Origin: Prosopocoilus inquinatus
Lineage: Eukaryota > Arthropoda > Insecta > Coleoptera > Lucanidae
Assembly (NCBI GenBank): GCA_036172665.1
Contig: CM069879.1
Span: 20,747,924 to 20,811,923 of the forward strand
DNA length: 64,000 nucleotides
Reading direction: 5' to 3'
A program made the translations under genes and the position numbers. The notes beneath the pieces were generated by a model, which was not told where the DNA came from, made no database searches, and saw only the letters and a list, made by a program, of their open reading frames with translations. Of the stretch, positions 9,649 through 22,230 are shown piece by piece (position 1 is the stretch's first letter; each line of letters begins with the position of its first letter).

Positions 9649-11660
9649 ATGACGATTATCGGAATAGATTTAGGCACCACGAATTCTGCTGTGGCCGTCT
9701 TTGAGGCTGGCGTTGCGGAAGTGATCCAGGACGAGACCGGCAGTAAGCTAATACCATCACTGGTGACTTTCACTGAAAAAAGAAGTTTTAGTTGGGGCTA
9801 ACGCCAAAAGGGAATCCCACAAATACCCAGAAGACACGATTTATGGTAGGTTTTCTTTGCTTTACAAGTAACGTTAGCAAACAAACTATCAAATTAAGCC
9901 AAAAAAGCACCAATATTTAAGAATTTCTCAACACAGCAGGGAAAATAAAACTTTTTGCATTTCAGATTCTAAACGATTCATCGGACAGACATTTTATGAC
10001 AAGAAGTCAAGCAGTGATAGCCGTGCCAGCTCGTTTTGATGATACACGAAGGAAAGCGACTAAGAAAGCAGCCGAAATTGCCGATTTGAAAATGGTACGC
10101 ATCATCAACGAACCAACAGCTGCAGCCATCGCTTCTCAGTACAAAAAGAAAAACTTACACTCGAAGAATGTGCTTGTTTATGACTTCGGAGGCGAAACAT
10201 TTGACGTGTCCATCGTTTCCGTTCACAAGAATGCTGGCAAAGTGATTACTTCAGACGGCGATTGTTACTTAGGTGGAAAAGATATTGACACAAACCTAAT
10301 TGAATATATTTTAAAAATCCACGATTTGGACGTAAAGGAAACCAGGAACTTACGGCGCATTAAAAACCTTTGCGAAGATACGAAAAAGGCTTTATCTTTT
10401 ACAGAGAACCACATGACAGAAATCTCTTTTATCGCAGACAACAAAAATGATTACGATTTCACTAGGCGGCAATTTGAAACAATTAATGAAGGCTTGTTCC
10501 AAAAGACTATTGAACTCGTCGACAGGTCGTTGAGTACCGCTAAATTTACAGTTACTGACATAGATGAGATTGTTTTGGTAGGAGGATCATCTCGTATTCC
10601 CAGAGTGCATCTTCTCCAAACCAAATTTCCAAAATCTACAATTACTTACGCCTGAACGGTCCAGTGGTAAGGGACCGGCCTTGCAATCGTAAGGTCGTGG
10701 GTTCGCATCCGCTCGAGATAATTCTCGGGGGTTGTTACTCACTTCAGGTACCCTTTAGTTGGGGAGAAAATTCGACACTACTTTCCCTTCAACGGCGAGG
10801 AGGTCTGGAAGTAACAAAGCCATGGAACACTTTACACACACAAAAATACACTCCCCTGCTCCTGAGGTCCTGACAAGTCTATGACTTAGGACCCCGTTGG
10901 GCAAAACACCACACATAAAAAAAAAAAAAAAAAAAACACGTCGATAAATCCGGATGAGGCAATTGCCTTGGGAGCAGCTATTTACGGGGGACAGGTCAAA
11001 GGAAAAAAAGTGCCATTGGAAATTCAAGATATTTTAACATGTTCTCTAGGCCTTGGGCATTGGGGAGGGATAACAGATCGAATAATTACGCGAAATACGA
11101 AATTACCATGTTCGAAACAAATTTCCAGCGTAACCGTCAAGAACTTTCAACAAGCAATAATACACAAAATTTACCAGGGTGAAAGCTTGATTTCCAGCAA
11201 GAATAATCTACTGGGTACAATCACCATCGCCAACATACGAAAGAAAAAGAGGGGTGCTGTGAAAATTTTGACGACGATGAGTATTAACAAGGAAGGCATT
11301 TTAAAAGTCACAGCAACGGAAGCAGGGACTGATAATTCTTAGGAATTAACTATTTTATTTACCGACGGGCTCAGTTCAACTCCAAAACCGCACGAAATTA
11401 ACTGCGAAACCCACGAGGACGAATTAAAATATGTCGAGCTCATAAAGAAGAGGAATGCATTTTTAGAATACTGCGATGACTTGAACTACATTTATCAAGA
11501 CAAACTCCAACATGAACCGGATGTTTTAAAGAAAATTGAAAAAAATATTGAGAAAGGCGAATCGCTAAAGCAAGAGCAGGAAGCAGTTATTGAAGAGTTG
11601 AAGCGTGAAGTTGAATTAATCGTGAAGGACAAACTAGAATATCAACCGAACTTGAATTGA
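9649..11660 (+). pseudogene. Hsp70-like copy B, broken by frameshift, deletion, SINE insertion and stop
   Basis: The start at 9649 reads [13 protein letters not shown], and the intron position (donor after 9845, acceptor ending 9965) is conserved. Damage seen by comparison with copies A and D: one extra A near 9780 shifts the frame in exon 1; about 170 bases are missing after 10002, removing roughly 57 residues of the ATPase domain; GGG is GGE in the second phosphate motif near 10195; a SINE is inserted at 10645-10936; and a Lys codon has become TAG at 11339-11341. Sequence homologous to the lid continues to about 11660. No functional chaperone can be made. Confidence 0.9.
10645..10936 (+). 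mobile_element. tRNA-derived SINE with poly(A) tail, inserted in Hsp70-like copy B
   Basis: The head has an A-box-like CCAGTGGTAAGGG and a B box GGGTTCGCATCC, the internal promoter of RNA polymerase III. A tRNA-unrelated body and a run of about 20 A (10917-10936) follow. Comparison with copies A, C and D shows host sequence resuming at CACGTCGATAAATCC, so the insertion is clear, although no clean target duplication could be drawn. A second, tailless copy of the same family lies at 38855-38960. A 69-codon frame within it is not a gene. Confidence 0.88.
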
Positions 11661-11952
11661 AACAAAGAGGAATTGAAGTATTAATTTAAATTAGTAAAGG
11701 ACGGTTTAGACAAGCTAGGAACATCAACTTGACATTTTACATAAAATTGAAGCGAAAGTGGGGAAAACGGCTGCAGCAATACGAGAGTCAATCACTGAAG
11801 ATTTCAAGTGTCAAATTCAATTACTGGTGAAGGTCCATTTACAAATTTAAAATAAATCAATAAACGTGTTAGTACTGACTACTATGTGTTTCTGAAATTA
11901 TGCAAGAATTTGTAACGTCATTCACTTTTGAAAAAAAAAGTCGTGTTCGTGT
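11661..11952. other. 3' flank of Hsp70-like copy B
   Basis: Contains further degenerate sequence resembling the charged lid (11700-11840) and an AATAAA near 11860. Nothing else recognised. Confidence 0.35.
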
Positions 11953-12498
11953 ATACAGGCTGCCGCATTGATGATCGCAACATAGGAAATGCCATGCTAA
12001 TTCAAAAGTGTTCAAATATTAGCTTGCCTAATTATTTTACAGTAAAATTCCATGTAGGTTTCTTAAAGTACTCTTCAAGATGCATCTGTCAGTGCAGTTT
12101 AAGAATTTTTCATTTTCTCAGTTTCAAAATATTTTAAAAAGATTCAGCAGCCGAGTTCAACTCATACAAAATTATCAGCACGGCTTTTAACAGTGAGTGT
12201 TAAAATAAATTAATGGAAAACCTTTAAATTTTTCAAACAAGAGTAGATTTATTAATCATCTGTCCAGTTTTCATCATCGTTTCACAATCATTGTTCAAGG
12301 CGTTGATAGTTTGTTATAAATTGAATTTCGGTACTGAATATTTTTAAAATATCTTAAAACGAGCAAACGAAAAATTCTGAAACTTCACCGACAGATTCAT
12401 CTTGAAGAGTACTTTAAAAAACCTAAATGAAATTTTGCTGTAAAATGATTAGGGAAGCTAGTATTCCAGCACCTTTATTTAACATGTACACCCTGTAC
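11953..12498. mobile_element. Foldback MITE of about 0.55 kb
   Basis: The left half (11953-12165) is found again in reverse complement in the right half (about 12320-12498), including AAAATATTTTAAAA-like, TCTTGAAGAGTACTTTAA-like and TTTTACAGTAAAATT-like blocks. The ends read TACAGGCTG and, inverted, TACAGGGTG, next to TA, as in Tc1/mariner-type MITEs. No coding capacity. Confidence 0.6.
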
Positions 12499-13038
12499 AA
12501 AAGTGGACGCTCCTTTCAAACAATCCAATCAATAATTTTATTTGGAACATTTATTAGCCAATATGAGCGTTAAATCTAAAAAATGTTCGGAAAAGTGTGA
12601 CCCGGCACAAGAAAGCATCACTGGATCACTTCAACTAAAAAATGTTTAACGCACGTCATCCATACTTCAGCTCGCGTAGATTAAATTAAAATGTAGTTGT
12701 ATAAAAAAGTATATTTAAATTATTTCCCTGAATGTAGATAAGATAAGTTCCGCACAGGGCTTTACGTATTTAATTGCTTGTTTGTTTTTTTTTCGAAATG
12801 ATCAATAACATGTCTAACAATCAAAAAGTTAAGAAATAATATCGATGATATGAATCAAGCGTTCGACGAAAAAATACTTAGAGACAGTCTGAGAAATCGA
12901 AGATTAAACAAAAATAGATGTTGGGAAGGAACAATTTATTTTGATATATTCTTTTAAGAACGAAGATGCTTCTTTCAAAAAAATCTTGTTACACTTTTTT
13001 TAATAGTGTAATAGTATTCACTTTTTTAATAGTGTAAT
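12499..13038. other. Unannotated AT-rich stretch
   Basis: No gene or terminal repeat recognised. A 19-base CACTTTTTTAATAGTGTAA-like direct repeat occurs twice just before the hAT element (near 12993 and 13020). Confidence 0.4.
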
Positions 13039-13046
13039 AGTACGTA

Positions 13047-14395
13047 CACTGGCATAGCTACACAGGTTGCCAAGCAACCCGGCGCTAAGACGCCATGAGC
13101 CCCTGTTCGAAGGCTAAAACAAAAATAAAAAATTTTACTAGCAAGCAAACATGCAGGTAGTTTCATGCTTTTTTAATTTCTGAAGAAATTCACAAGCGCG
13201 GAAGTGAAAACTTATTTATCAAAGATTTCTGATAGTGACAAGTGTACACTATTTTCAAATATAGAATAAGTGTACGAGTGAAATAAGTAAAAAAAAAGAG
13301 AACGAAAAAGAAAGATATTTGCTGAATCGTCTTTAAATTAAAACCAGGAGGATTAATTTTTTAAATGAGAAACGCTGAGAAAACTCACGGAATACGCTTC
13401 AAGCATTAATTTCGAATGAGTGACATTTGTGGGGCCATCTTCTAACCTGTGCCTTACTTTGGTAATTCGCAGGGAAAAGATTCCCAAAAACTGAAAAATG
13501 GTAGATTATGAACATTCGAAAACTAAAATTTTAAGCGCAAAACGAAAGAATTTACAAGCATTTGTGACGCCATCTGTTACCCTAAGCCTTAACTTTGTCC
13601 TTTTTATTTGTATGGGGAGGAGTGGAAGGGAACAACTTCAAAGTAACTGTAAAAGCGCTATGAAAATTTAAGAGATAAGGTAACGAGTAACAATTTTGAT
13701 AAAATAAAGTCGAACAGAAATACTCCGAACAAAAAAAGTGTCAAATATAAATAGCGCCATCTGTTAATCTGTAGTCGTAACTAATTCTGTTCTCTTTAAT
13801 TTCCGGGATAGAGTTTCAAAACAGGTGAAAACACATTTCTTTTTTGAGACAGTGTTCGCCCCTTCATTTGCGCGGAAACAATTTCGAAGCAACTGTAAAA
13901 AGCTACGAAAATTCGAGAAAAAGAATTTCGAAAAAATAAAGTTGAACAGGAATAGCTAGAGGAAAAGAAGTTGCAAACATAAATAGTGCCATCTTTTAAA
14001 TCGCAGCCGCAATTAATTTTGTTCCCTTTAATTTCCAGGAAACTGTTTCAAAAAAGCTGAAAACAAATTTCTTCTTCAAGAAAGTATTTGAGCGAGCAAC
14101 AGTTGAAACGTGTCACGCTTAGCGCTAGTATTTGAATAAACATTTAAATTTTGTCGTTTAAAATCTTAGTAAAATAGTTAAATCTACTGTTTTAATAGTT
14201 TTTAATATGTTCCTTGTATTTGTGTAACCTATGTTTAAGTATCACTTAAATTCTGACGTAACGTAATCAAATATCTTGATCCCCAAAATAAATTGCATCG
14301 ATTTTTTTCCAGTTTTTCTTTGTTAACAGTAAATAATTGTAAGGTGCTTGTAAAAATTTTGCAACCTGTCGGCTTCACTTCTAGTTACGCCACTG
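13047..14395. mobile_element. hAT-like non-autonomous element, 1.35 kb, exact 8-bp target duplication
   Basis: The left end CACTGGCATAGCTA and the right end (inverted) CAGTGGCGTAACTAG form the terminal repeats. AGTACGTA flanks both sides exactly (13039-13046 and 14396-14403). Internally a GCGCCATCTGTTA-like motif recurs several times at roughly 150-200 base intervals. It is related to the element at 57987-59235. No transposase frame was found. Confidence 0.85.
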
Positions 14396-14403
14396 AGTAC
14401 GTA

Positions 14404-14892
14404 GCAGCATTTATTTCACGTTTACACATTATTACTCTGTATAAAATTCAAATGGATGGAAGAAAAAAAAGGGCGCGTACAAACTATTACCAAAATTTCA
14501 ATGCAAAAACAACCACGTCCAATTTCAACAGAAAATCCATGTAATTAAGACGGATGCAACTATTTTATTTAATCCAAAAGAGATGCGTGAAAGGTAGTTT
14601 CTTTCCCTTTTAACTTAAAAGGAAGTTAAAATAATCAGGTTTAAGTTGAAAAGCGTAGTAACAAGAAAAGTTTCAAAAATGTTAGGATCATATGATTTTA
14701 AAATAATAAAGGATAAAGAACGTCGTGATAAATTGATAAGAATAACAAAGCATTTCGAGAGCATGTATTCTACTGAGAACATCGGACCAAAACAGATTCT
14801 ATTCCAGGATCTGTCACTTACTATCAGTAGTAGCATTACTGAGAGGATAAAAAACGAAATTATTGTCAGTTATCAATGAATCGTCCAACATA
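14404..14892 (+). promoter_or_regulatory. 5' flank and leader of Hsp70-like copy C
   Basis: From about 14690 on it resembles the leaders of copies A, B and D (AATAATAAAGGATAAAGAAC, GATAAGAATAACAAAGC and the sequence before the ATG). Short frames here are not taken as genes. No clear TATA box or heat-shock element. Confidence 0.35.
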
Positions 14893-16891
14893 ATGGAAAT
14901 CATCGGCATAGACTTGGGCACCACGAATTCTTCCGTGGCCGTTTTCGAGGATGGTGTTGCGCAAGTGATTCAGGATGAAACCGGCAATAGGCTAATACCA
15001 TCACTGGTGGCTTTCACTGTAAGGGGAATTATAGTTGGGGCAACTGCCAAAAGAGAGTCCCACAGTTACCCCGAGGACACAATTTATGGTATGCTCTCTT
15101 TGCTTTACAAGTCACTTTGCAAGAAATTTAGCAAATTAACCTTGAAAATCATTTAAGAATTTCTCAACATGGTGCAGAAAATAAAACACTTTTGCATTTC
15201 AGATGCTAAACGTTTCCTCGGACAGAAATTTCACGATAAGAATGTTCAAAGAGACGTCACCAGTAGCTTATACAAAGTTGTCAACAAGGAAGGTGACCCA
15301 TATGTAAAAGTAAGATATAAGAGTGAAGATCTGACTATTTCTATTGAAGAAGTAACAGCACACTTACTCAGACACATCAAAAAATTTGGCAGAAAATTAC
15401 TTAAAACAACCGATAAGTCAGGCAGTGATAGCCGTACCAGCGCATTTTGATGATACCCGAAGGAAAGCGACTAAGAAGGCAGCCGAAATGGCCGGCTTCA
15501 AAATGTTTCGCATCATCAACGAACCCACAGCTGCGGCCATCGCTTCCCGGCACAAAAAGAAAAACTTACACTCGAGGAATGTGCTAGTTTATGATTTCGG
15601 AGGCGGTACATTTGATGTGTCCATTGTTTCTGTTCACGAGCGTGGAGTCAAAGTGATTAGCTCAGACGGCGATTGCTACTTAGGTGGAAAAGATATTAAT
15701 ACAAACCTAATTGAACATATTGTGAAAATCCACGGTTTGGACCTAAAGGACAGCAGAAAGTTGCGCCGCCTGAAGAACATTTGCGAAAATACGAAGACGG
15801 TTTTGTCTTTTTCTGAAAACCACACGACAGAGATCTCATTTATCGCAAATGTTGACGACTACCTCTTTACCAGGCGGCAATTTGAAACAATCAATGAAGG
15901 CTAATTCCAAAAAACTATTCAACTCGTCGACAGGTCGTTGGAAACTGCAAAATTAACAGTCAACGACATAGACGAGATTGTTTTGGCGGGAGGTTCATCT
16001 CGTATTCCCAGGGTGCAAGACCTCCTCCAAACCAAATTCCCGAAATCTACAGTTAACACATCGATAAATCCGGATGAGGCGATTGCTTTGGGAGCAGCTA
16101 TTTACGGAAGACAGACCAAAGGAGACAAGATACCACTGGAAATTCAAGATATATTAACGTACTCTCTAGGCGTTGGAGGTTGGGGAGGGACAACAGATCC
16201 AGTAATTAAACGAAATACGAAATTGCCACGTTCGAAACAAATCCTCAGCGTAACCGTTAAGAACTTTCAAGAAACAATAACGCACAAAATTTACGAAGGC
16301 GAAAGTAGGATCGCCAGCAAGAATAATCTGCTGGGTACAATCACCATCACCAACATACGAAAAAAAAGGAGGGGTGCTGCAGAAATTTTGATAACGATGA
16401 GCATTAACGAGGAAGGCATTTTAAAATTTACAGCAGCGGAAGTAGGAACTGACAATTCTAAGGAACTGGCTATCTCATTTACTGACGGCGTTAGCTCAAC
16501 TCCGCAGCCGCACGAAATTGATTGCGAAAGTCACGAGGAAGAATTAAAATTTCTCGATTTCATAAATAAAAGAAATACATTTCTGGAATACTGCGAAGAT
16601 CTGAAGTATGATTATAAGGACGAGCTGGAACATCAACCGGAGGTTTTAAAGAGAATTCAAGAGACTATGGCGAAAGTTGAGTCGCTAAGACAAGAGGAGG
16701 AAACGCTCATCGAAGATTTGAAGTTCGACACGGAATTACTGGTGAAGCACGAACTGGACATGCTAAAATCGGACATTTTCAAGAAAATTAAAATAGAACG
16801 GGAGAACGGCAAATCCCTGAGGCAAGCCGTGCAGTCAATCAACAAAGATTTGAAGCAGCAATTTAAATTACTTTTTAACGTAAAAAATTAA
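14893..16891 (+). pseudogene. Hsp70-like copy C, one frameshift and one premature stop
   Basis: I take the start at 14893 ([14 protein letters not shown]) because the frame then matches the other copies; an in-frame ATG at 14863 would add ten residues of leader. Exon 1 ends at 15088, the GT-AG intron is 15089-15202, and exon 2 starts at 15203. Two lesions: an extra base near 15388, within the segment matching HIKKVAENHL, and a TAA at 15902-15904 where the paralogues have Leu. Otherwise the ATPase motifs (VYDFGGGTFDV, VLAGGSSRIPRV), substrate-binding domain and lid are all present to the stop at 16891. AATAAA at 16905-16910 is a likely polyadenylation signal. It decayed recently compared with copy B. 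Confidence 0.88.
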
Positions 16892-16910
16892 ATATTTTTA
16901 AATCAATAAA

Positions 16911-17078
16911 ATATAATAGTACTAACTACTTTGCATTTTAGAAGTGACATAAGACCAATAATCCCAATTTAGCAAAATTGCAGAAAACTCTCAAGAAACG
17001 CCGTTAAGGAGAACGTAACACTGTGTTATTTTCTGTTGAACCTTTGAAGCAAAAGTGTAATTCAATCTGAGTTCGATG
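16911..17078. other. Spacer between Hsp70-like copy C and the mariner
   Basis: AT-rich 3' flank; the mariner inserted about 190 bases past the stop codon of copy C. Confidence 0.4.
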
Positions 17079-17080
17079 TA

Positions 17081-18371
17081 CGTGGGCTGCTGGACAAGTT
17101 TCTGGAAACGGTATGAAAAAACGCATATGAAATTTGGTAAACGGTATCAATGTTTTTCAAAGTATTCGCCTTTGACGTCAATACACTTTTGCGTACGCTC
17201 GAACCAATTTCTAAAGCACGTTTTCCACTCTAAAGATGATATCTCAGAAACCAATGTGCGGAATGTTTCAACCACTACTTCAGCCGACGAAAATCGCTCA
17301 CCACGCATTTTATTTTTGATATTTGGGAACAAAAAGAAATCATTAGGTGATAAATCAGGTGAATATGGACAATCAGTCATTAATTCAACATTTTTGTTGG
17401 ACAAAAAATCAACTGTTTGACGGGCTGAGTGAGAGCTGGCGTTGTCATGATGGAGAATAATTCGAATAATTTCGATTTTTTCTTCTTATTTGATCGATGA
17501 CTTCCGGCAAAAAAATTGTAGTATACCAATCAGCATTCACGCTTTCTCGATCCTCTAAAGCCACGGTTGCTACATGTCCAGTTAAACCAAAGAAACAAGC
17601 AATCATTTGCTTCGCAGCACTGCGTGAACGGACAACTTTTGTTGGTTTTGGTTCATTTTGAAATGACCAAACGGTAGATTGTTGTTTACTTTCCGGCTCG
17701 TGCGAATAGATCCTCGTTTCGTCACCAGTAACGATGTTATAAACTGAATTTGAACGACCTCCATTGAATTTCTTGAGCATTTCTTCGCATCATTTGAGAC
17801 GACCTTGCTTTTGCGTGTCTGTTAAATTGTGTGGGATCCAACGACTGCAAAGCTTTCGTACGTTCAAATGATCATGCAAAATCTGGTGTATTGCTCTCAT
17901 GTCAATGCGTAAGGATGCTTGAATCTCACGGTATCTCACATGTCGATCTCGCTCAAGCATTTCACGCACAGCATCTACATTAGTGGCAACAACAGATGTT
18001 AATGGACGACCTTCACGAAATTCGTCACTGAGAGAGGTACGTCCACGCTGGAATTCAGCAAACCAATTATAAACACTGCTCTTTGATGGTGCTTCATCTC
18101 CAAAAGCCAAATGAAGCGGATCGAGGCATTGTTTCGGTGTTAGACCACATTTGAAATCGTAAAAAATCATGGCACGAAAAGTTTCACGCGAGATTTCCAT
18201 GTTTGCACAAAATTACTTTTTCTCAAATGCTGTACAAACAAAACTAGTACACTTGGATAGGAACTGTCAATAGAATTATAGGCGAAAAACGTCAAATTTT
18301 TCAAATGACAGTTGATAAACGCTAACAATTCTAGACCTACTAGATTCCAGAAAATTTTCCAGCAGCCCACG
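17081..18371 (-). mobile_element. mariner-family transposon, full length, 1.29 kb
   Basis: Inverted ends start CGTGGGCTGCTGG on both sides and remain similar for about 28 bases (left ACAAGTTTCTGG, right AAAATTTTCTGG). TA flanks both ends (17079-17080 and 18372-18373). The length and the single internal transposase on the minus strand fit mariner elements. The transposase is broken, so this copy cannot move by itself. Confidence 0.93.
17147..18200 (-). pseudogene. mariner transposase (DD34D), one stop and one frameshift
   Basis: Start ATG at 18200. The N-terminal part has the two helix-turn-helix regions of mariner transposases (FYDFKCGLTPKQC; SVYNWFAEF; GRPLTS). A TGA at 17792-17790 replaces what is normally a Trp codon in RLKWCEEML-like sequence, and the same frame continues beyond it. 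The first catalytic Asp is in VTGDETRIY. A one-base shift near 17460 then moves the frame to HHDNASSHS (second Asp), and the third Asp is in YSPDLSPNDFFLF, with exactly 34 residues between the last two: DD34D. Catalytic residues are all kept, so decay is recent. It normally cuts and pastes the element in the nucleus. Confidence 0.92.
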
Positions 18372-18373
18372 TA

Positions 18374-18919
18374 CTGTGAGTACCACTTTGATTCTTACGG
18401 GAACTCGTCTCTTATTCAATATTATTCGTTGAAGACTAGGTTTTCTGTTACTTAAAGCAGATCATTTTTAACATGAGTGACGTAAAAATCTCAGAACCGA
18501 TATTTTTAGTGATTCTTCTGATTCAGATTCAGAATTTACTTCACGGCAGGAACTAGGGCCTTACCTCAGTTCCTGGCGTTCGATTTCTAAATTAGCAGTT
18601 CTAATCTGCAGATCTGTATGATGATCACAGATTCGTGCTTTCGAAGGAAAAGGAACTACATACAAAAAAAAAACTCTAATTTCTCGCTGGGTCTACGAGT
18701 TTAACAACTATCCTACCTTGAGATTGGGATCTTATCAAGAAGTGAGGTATCAAGTAGTTTCTTTTTCGAAGTAATTTCTGTGCGTTCAGGTTCATTTCAT
18801 ACGAAAATGACGAACATAAGATTATCGCAGCAGGTAAAACAACATAACGGCGTACTATATGCAGATCTCCATCTAATGAAATAATTACAGCAGACTGCGA
18901 ATTCATCGATCTGTACACA
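18374..18919. other. Unannotated stretch between mariner and the next MITE
   Basis: No gene recognised. TTTTTAGTGATTCTTCTGAT-like low-complexity sequence near 18510 is unremarkable. Confidence 0.35.
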
Positions 18920-19314
18920 GGAAGTTCAAAGCCGCGTCCACATCAATAAAAATCTGCGTTGTGTCTTGTATTTTTTTCAAATTTGGCAAAAATATTTGCG
19001 GCGCAAAATAAATCTGATTAAGTATTTTACCACGTCAACATTTATCTTGCGTGTCGTACAATCGAATTCACTTGTCCAGGTTAGTAAGATAATCGTCCAC
19101 ATTGACGCTATGTTGCGTCGCAATTCTCTTTGAAGTTGCTGGAAAACCCACAGCACAATAATGTCTTGTTCGTCACGAAATTATTTGTAAGCATTTGTAT
19201 GGAGCTCACAGTCCATACCAATAAAAATTTCGACGTGTACGAACAAACTTGTGTCAAACAAAACACACAGTACAAATTTTTATGATTTATGTGGACGCGG
19301 CTTTGAAAACTTCC
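18920..19314. mobile_element. MITE of about 0.4 kb with 40-bp inverted ends
   Basis: The left end GGAAGTTCAAAGCCGCGTCC is matched in reverse at the right end by GGACGCGGCTTTGAAAACTTCC, and the similarity continues through CACATCAATAAAAATCTG. No clear target duplication and no coding capacity. Confidence 0.65.
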
Positions 19315-19361
19315 AACTGAGGATTCAGTAAAAAATATGTGTAATAAAAAATTGTTTACTA

Positions 19362-20543
19362 TACAGGCTGTCTCTAAATTCTGTGAACATGGCTTAACCA
19401 CAGATTCCTGGGCTCAAAATAAGACGATTTAACCAAACTTATCTATATCCATAATGGTCTCGTTAAGCCGGTACTCTTCTTTAAAGTTCTTGAAGAGAAA
19501 GTTAATTTTTCCTATAACAAAGGAACGCCGGAACCGACTTGGATGAAATTTGGTATGAGGTTCTACAAGAAAGTAGGACACATTTACACTTTTAGTTACT
19601 TGTAGTTAACCGCTGGTGTGAGAAACAGGGTTTCAACAACACATATCTTACTATAACTTTTTTGAGGTTAGAAAGATAACTTTACTTAATAATTTTTTAG
19701 AAAGAAGCACTCGATAGGAAACTTTTTCCTGTCTTTGTAACTTTTGATGTTTCTTACGGTTTAGTCACAAAATAAGAAAATCCAAATGGCTGCAGAGTTA
19801 CTTATGGAAAGCGGGTATGATCTAGTGCTTTCTAGGTGTCTAACTAATTTATTTTCAGAAAGAGTTATTCATTAGAAGCTTTTTATATACCTTCGCCAAC
19901 TTTGCTATCTGTCACGGTTTAGTCAGAAAATAGAAAAATCTAAAAGACTAAAATGTCTTTTTTTCAAAATTTAGAATTTCAAGTTAGCAGCCTGCACACA
20001 GAAAAACAAATGTCTAATATAGTTTACTAATTAATGACTTTTTCTCAAAATAAATAAATTAAGCAGTTAAGAGGCAGTAAAGTATACCTATTTTCAATAA
20101 AAAATGCTGCAGTCACTTACATTATTTTATTTTGTGACTAAACCGTAAGAAATATCAAAAATTACAAAGACACAAAAAAGTTTCCTATTGAATGCTTCCG
20201 CCTAAAAATTTATTAACTAAAGTTATCTTCCTAACCTCAAAAAAGGTATAGTAAGATATGTATTGTGGCAACCCTGTTTTTCACGCTAGGGGTTCACTGC
20301 GAGTAACTAAAACTTCCTGTAAATGTGACTTACCTTCTTGTGGAACCTCAGACGAAATTTCATGCAAATCGGTTCAGGCGTTCCTTTGTTATAAAAAAGA
20401 ATAACTTTCTTTCGAGAACTTTGAAGAAGAATACTGGCTTACGAGACCGTTAAGGATGTAGGTAAGTTTGGTTAAATCGTCTTATTTTGAGCCCCGGAAT
20501 CTGTGATTAACCATGTCCACGGAATTTAGAGACACCCAGTATA
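19362..20543. mobile_element. Foldback element with inverted arms of about 400 bp
   Basis: Left arm 19362-19770 and right arm 20130-20543 are diverged reverse complements of each other over almost their whole length (roughly 85% by eye). The ends TACAGGCTGTCTCTAAATTC and, inverted, TACTGGGTGTCTCTAAATTC sit next to TA. The 360-base centre is unique. No coding capacity. Confidence 0.8.
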
Positions 20544-21071
20544 TTTTATTAAGCGAAGAAGGTTAATAATAAATTTTCTGTTTTAAGACGATAACAACTA
20601 TCAAAGCACGGATTTTTCTACGTCATCGAACTCAAAACTCAGGATGAACAAAACTGTGTCCACTAGGTCGGAGTGAAAAACCATGATTGTAAAATTTGAA
20701 GATACCTGCACTTGGAAAAGTGGTCTACCAGCATATTAATAAACCACGAAAAAATTGAGCTCGATCGGATTTTATTTAGTGGTCACCCAAGCCTTTAAAC
20801 TTGACACAATGAATTGTGATCGAATTTTTGTTTTATTTTTGTTTATTTGTCTTTTACCGTAGTAAAAACTGTTATTCAGGAAGATCTAAACATTTTTTAC
20901 CGAATTCATCTGGTGCCTTATGACTTAAGAAAAAAATAAGAAAAATTTTTAAACTACTTTTATAACCTTTATTTAAGAAAAATGAAGAAGGCGTTAACAG
21001 AAGAAGCGTTACTTGATATGTACATTTTTACTTAAACAAATTTAATGTGAGAATAAAAAATAAATTGCATA

Positions 21072-22230
21072 TACAGGGAAGGGCAAAAGTATGGAACCGG
21101 CTTAATATTTCGAAAACTGTTTGACGTATCTGTTTGAAATTTGGTATGTGATTTAGAGTCAATAAGACCTACATTACCAATTTGTTTCAATTGTCTATCT
21201 GCTCTTGTTTCTGAGATCCAACGCCTACTTGATTGTTTTTAAATGAAAATCTGCTGATTTCTATCCTGTATTTATTTAATAGCTCGTTTAATTTTCTAAA
21301 CGACTACATAAAAATATTTATCTATTACATAAGAAAATTTTCGAGAAAATAACGTTTGATGAAAAAGTTAAGAAAAACGGTATAATGTTTGATATTCGAC
21401 AAAAATATTAGTTTTAACAAAAAAAAACTAGAAGGCCGCAAGATTATGGGTTGTTTTTAAGATAGAACTAATCCAAACTTCAATAAAAGTTGTTTTAAAA
21501 ATATGAAAACAAATACGGGGAAGGATAAAAGCATGGAACCGGCTTAATATTTCGAAAACTGTTTGCGGTATCATTTAACAATTTATTTCAATTGTTTATC
21601 TGCTCATGTTTCTGAGATCCGACGCCTACTTGATTTTTTTTAAACGACAGCCTGCTGATCTTTTTCCTTCATTTAATAGCTCGTTTAATTCTCTAAACGA
21701 CCACATAAAATATTTATCTATTACATAAGAAAATTTTCGGGAAAAAGCGTTTGAATGAAAAAGTTAGGAAAAATGGTTTATTGGTTGATATTCGACAAAA
21801 ATACAAGTTTTAACAAAAAAAACTGGAAGACCACAAGATTATGGGCTGTTTTTAAGATAGCACTAAAGAAAATTTTAAGAAAAATTGCCTTAAAAACATG
21901 AAAACAAATACCAAATATCAGTGTAAACCATTTTTTCTGACTTTTTCATTCAAACATTATTTTCTCGAAAATTTTCTTATGCAATAGATAAATGTTTTTA
22001 TGTGGTCGTTTAAAGAATTAAACGAACTATTAAATAGAGGAAAAAAATCAGCAGGTTGTCATTAAATAATAAGTAGGCATTGGATCTCAGAAACAAGAGC
22101 AGATAAACAATTGAATCAAGTTGGTAATGTAGGTCCTATTGACTCTGAATCACACACCAAATTTCAAATAGATACGTCAAACAGTTTTCGAAATATTAAG
22201 CCGGTTCCATACTTTTGCCCTTCCCTGCAT
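21072..22230. mobile_element. Composite foldback element with three copies of one arm
   Basis: The left arm starts CAGGGAAGGGCAAAAGTATG at 21074, and its reverse complement ends the element at 22227, each next to TA. A second direct copy of the arm starts near 21516 (GGGGAAGGATAAAAGCATGG). The order is arm, arm, inverted arm, each 350-430 bases. No coding capacity; a Tc1/mariner-type MITE is the likely class. Confidence 0.78.
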
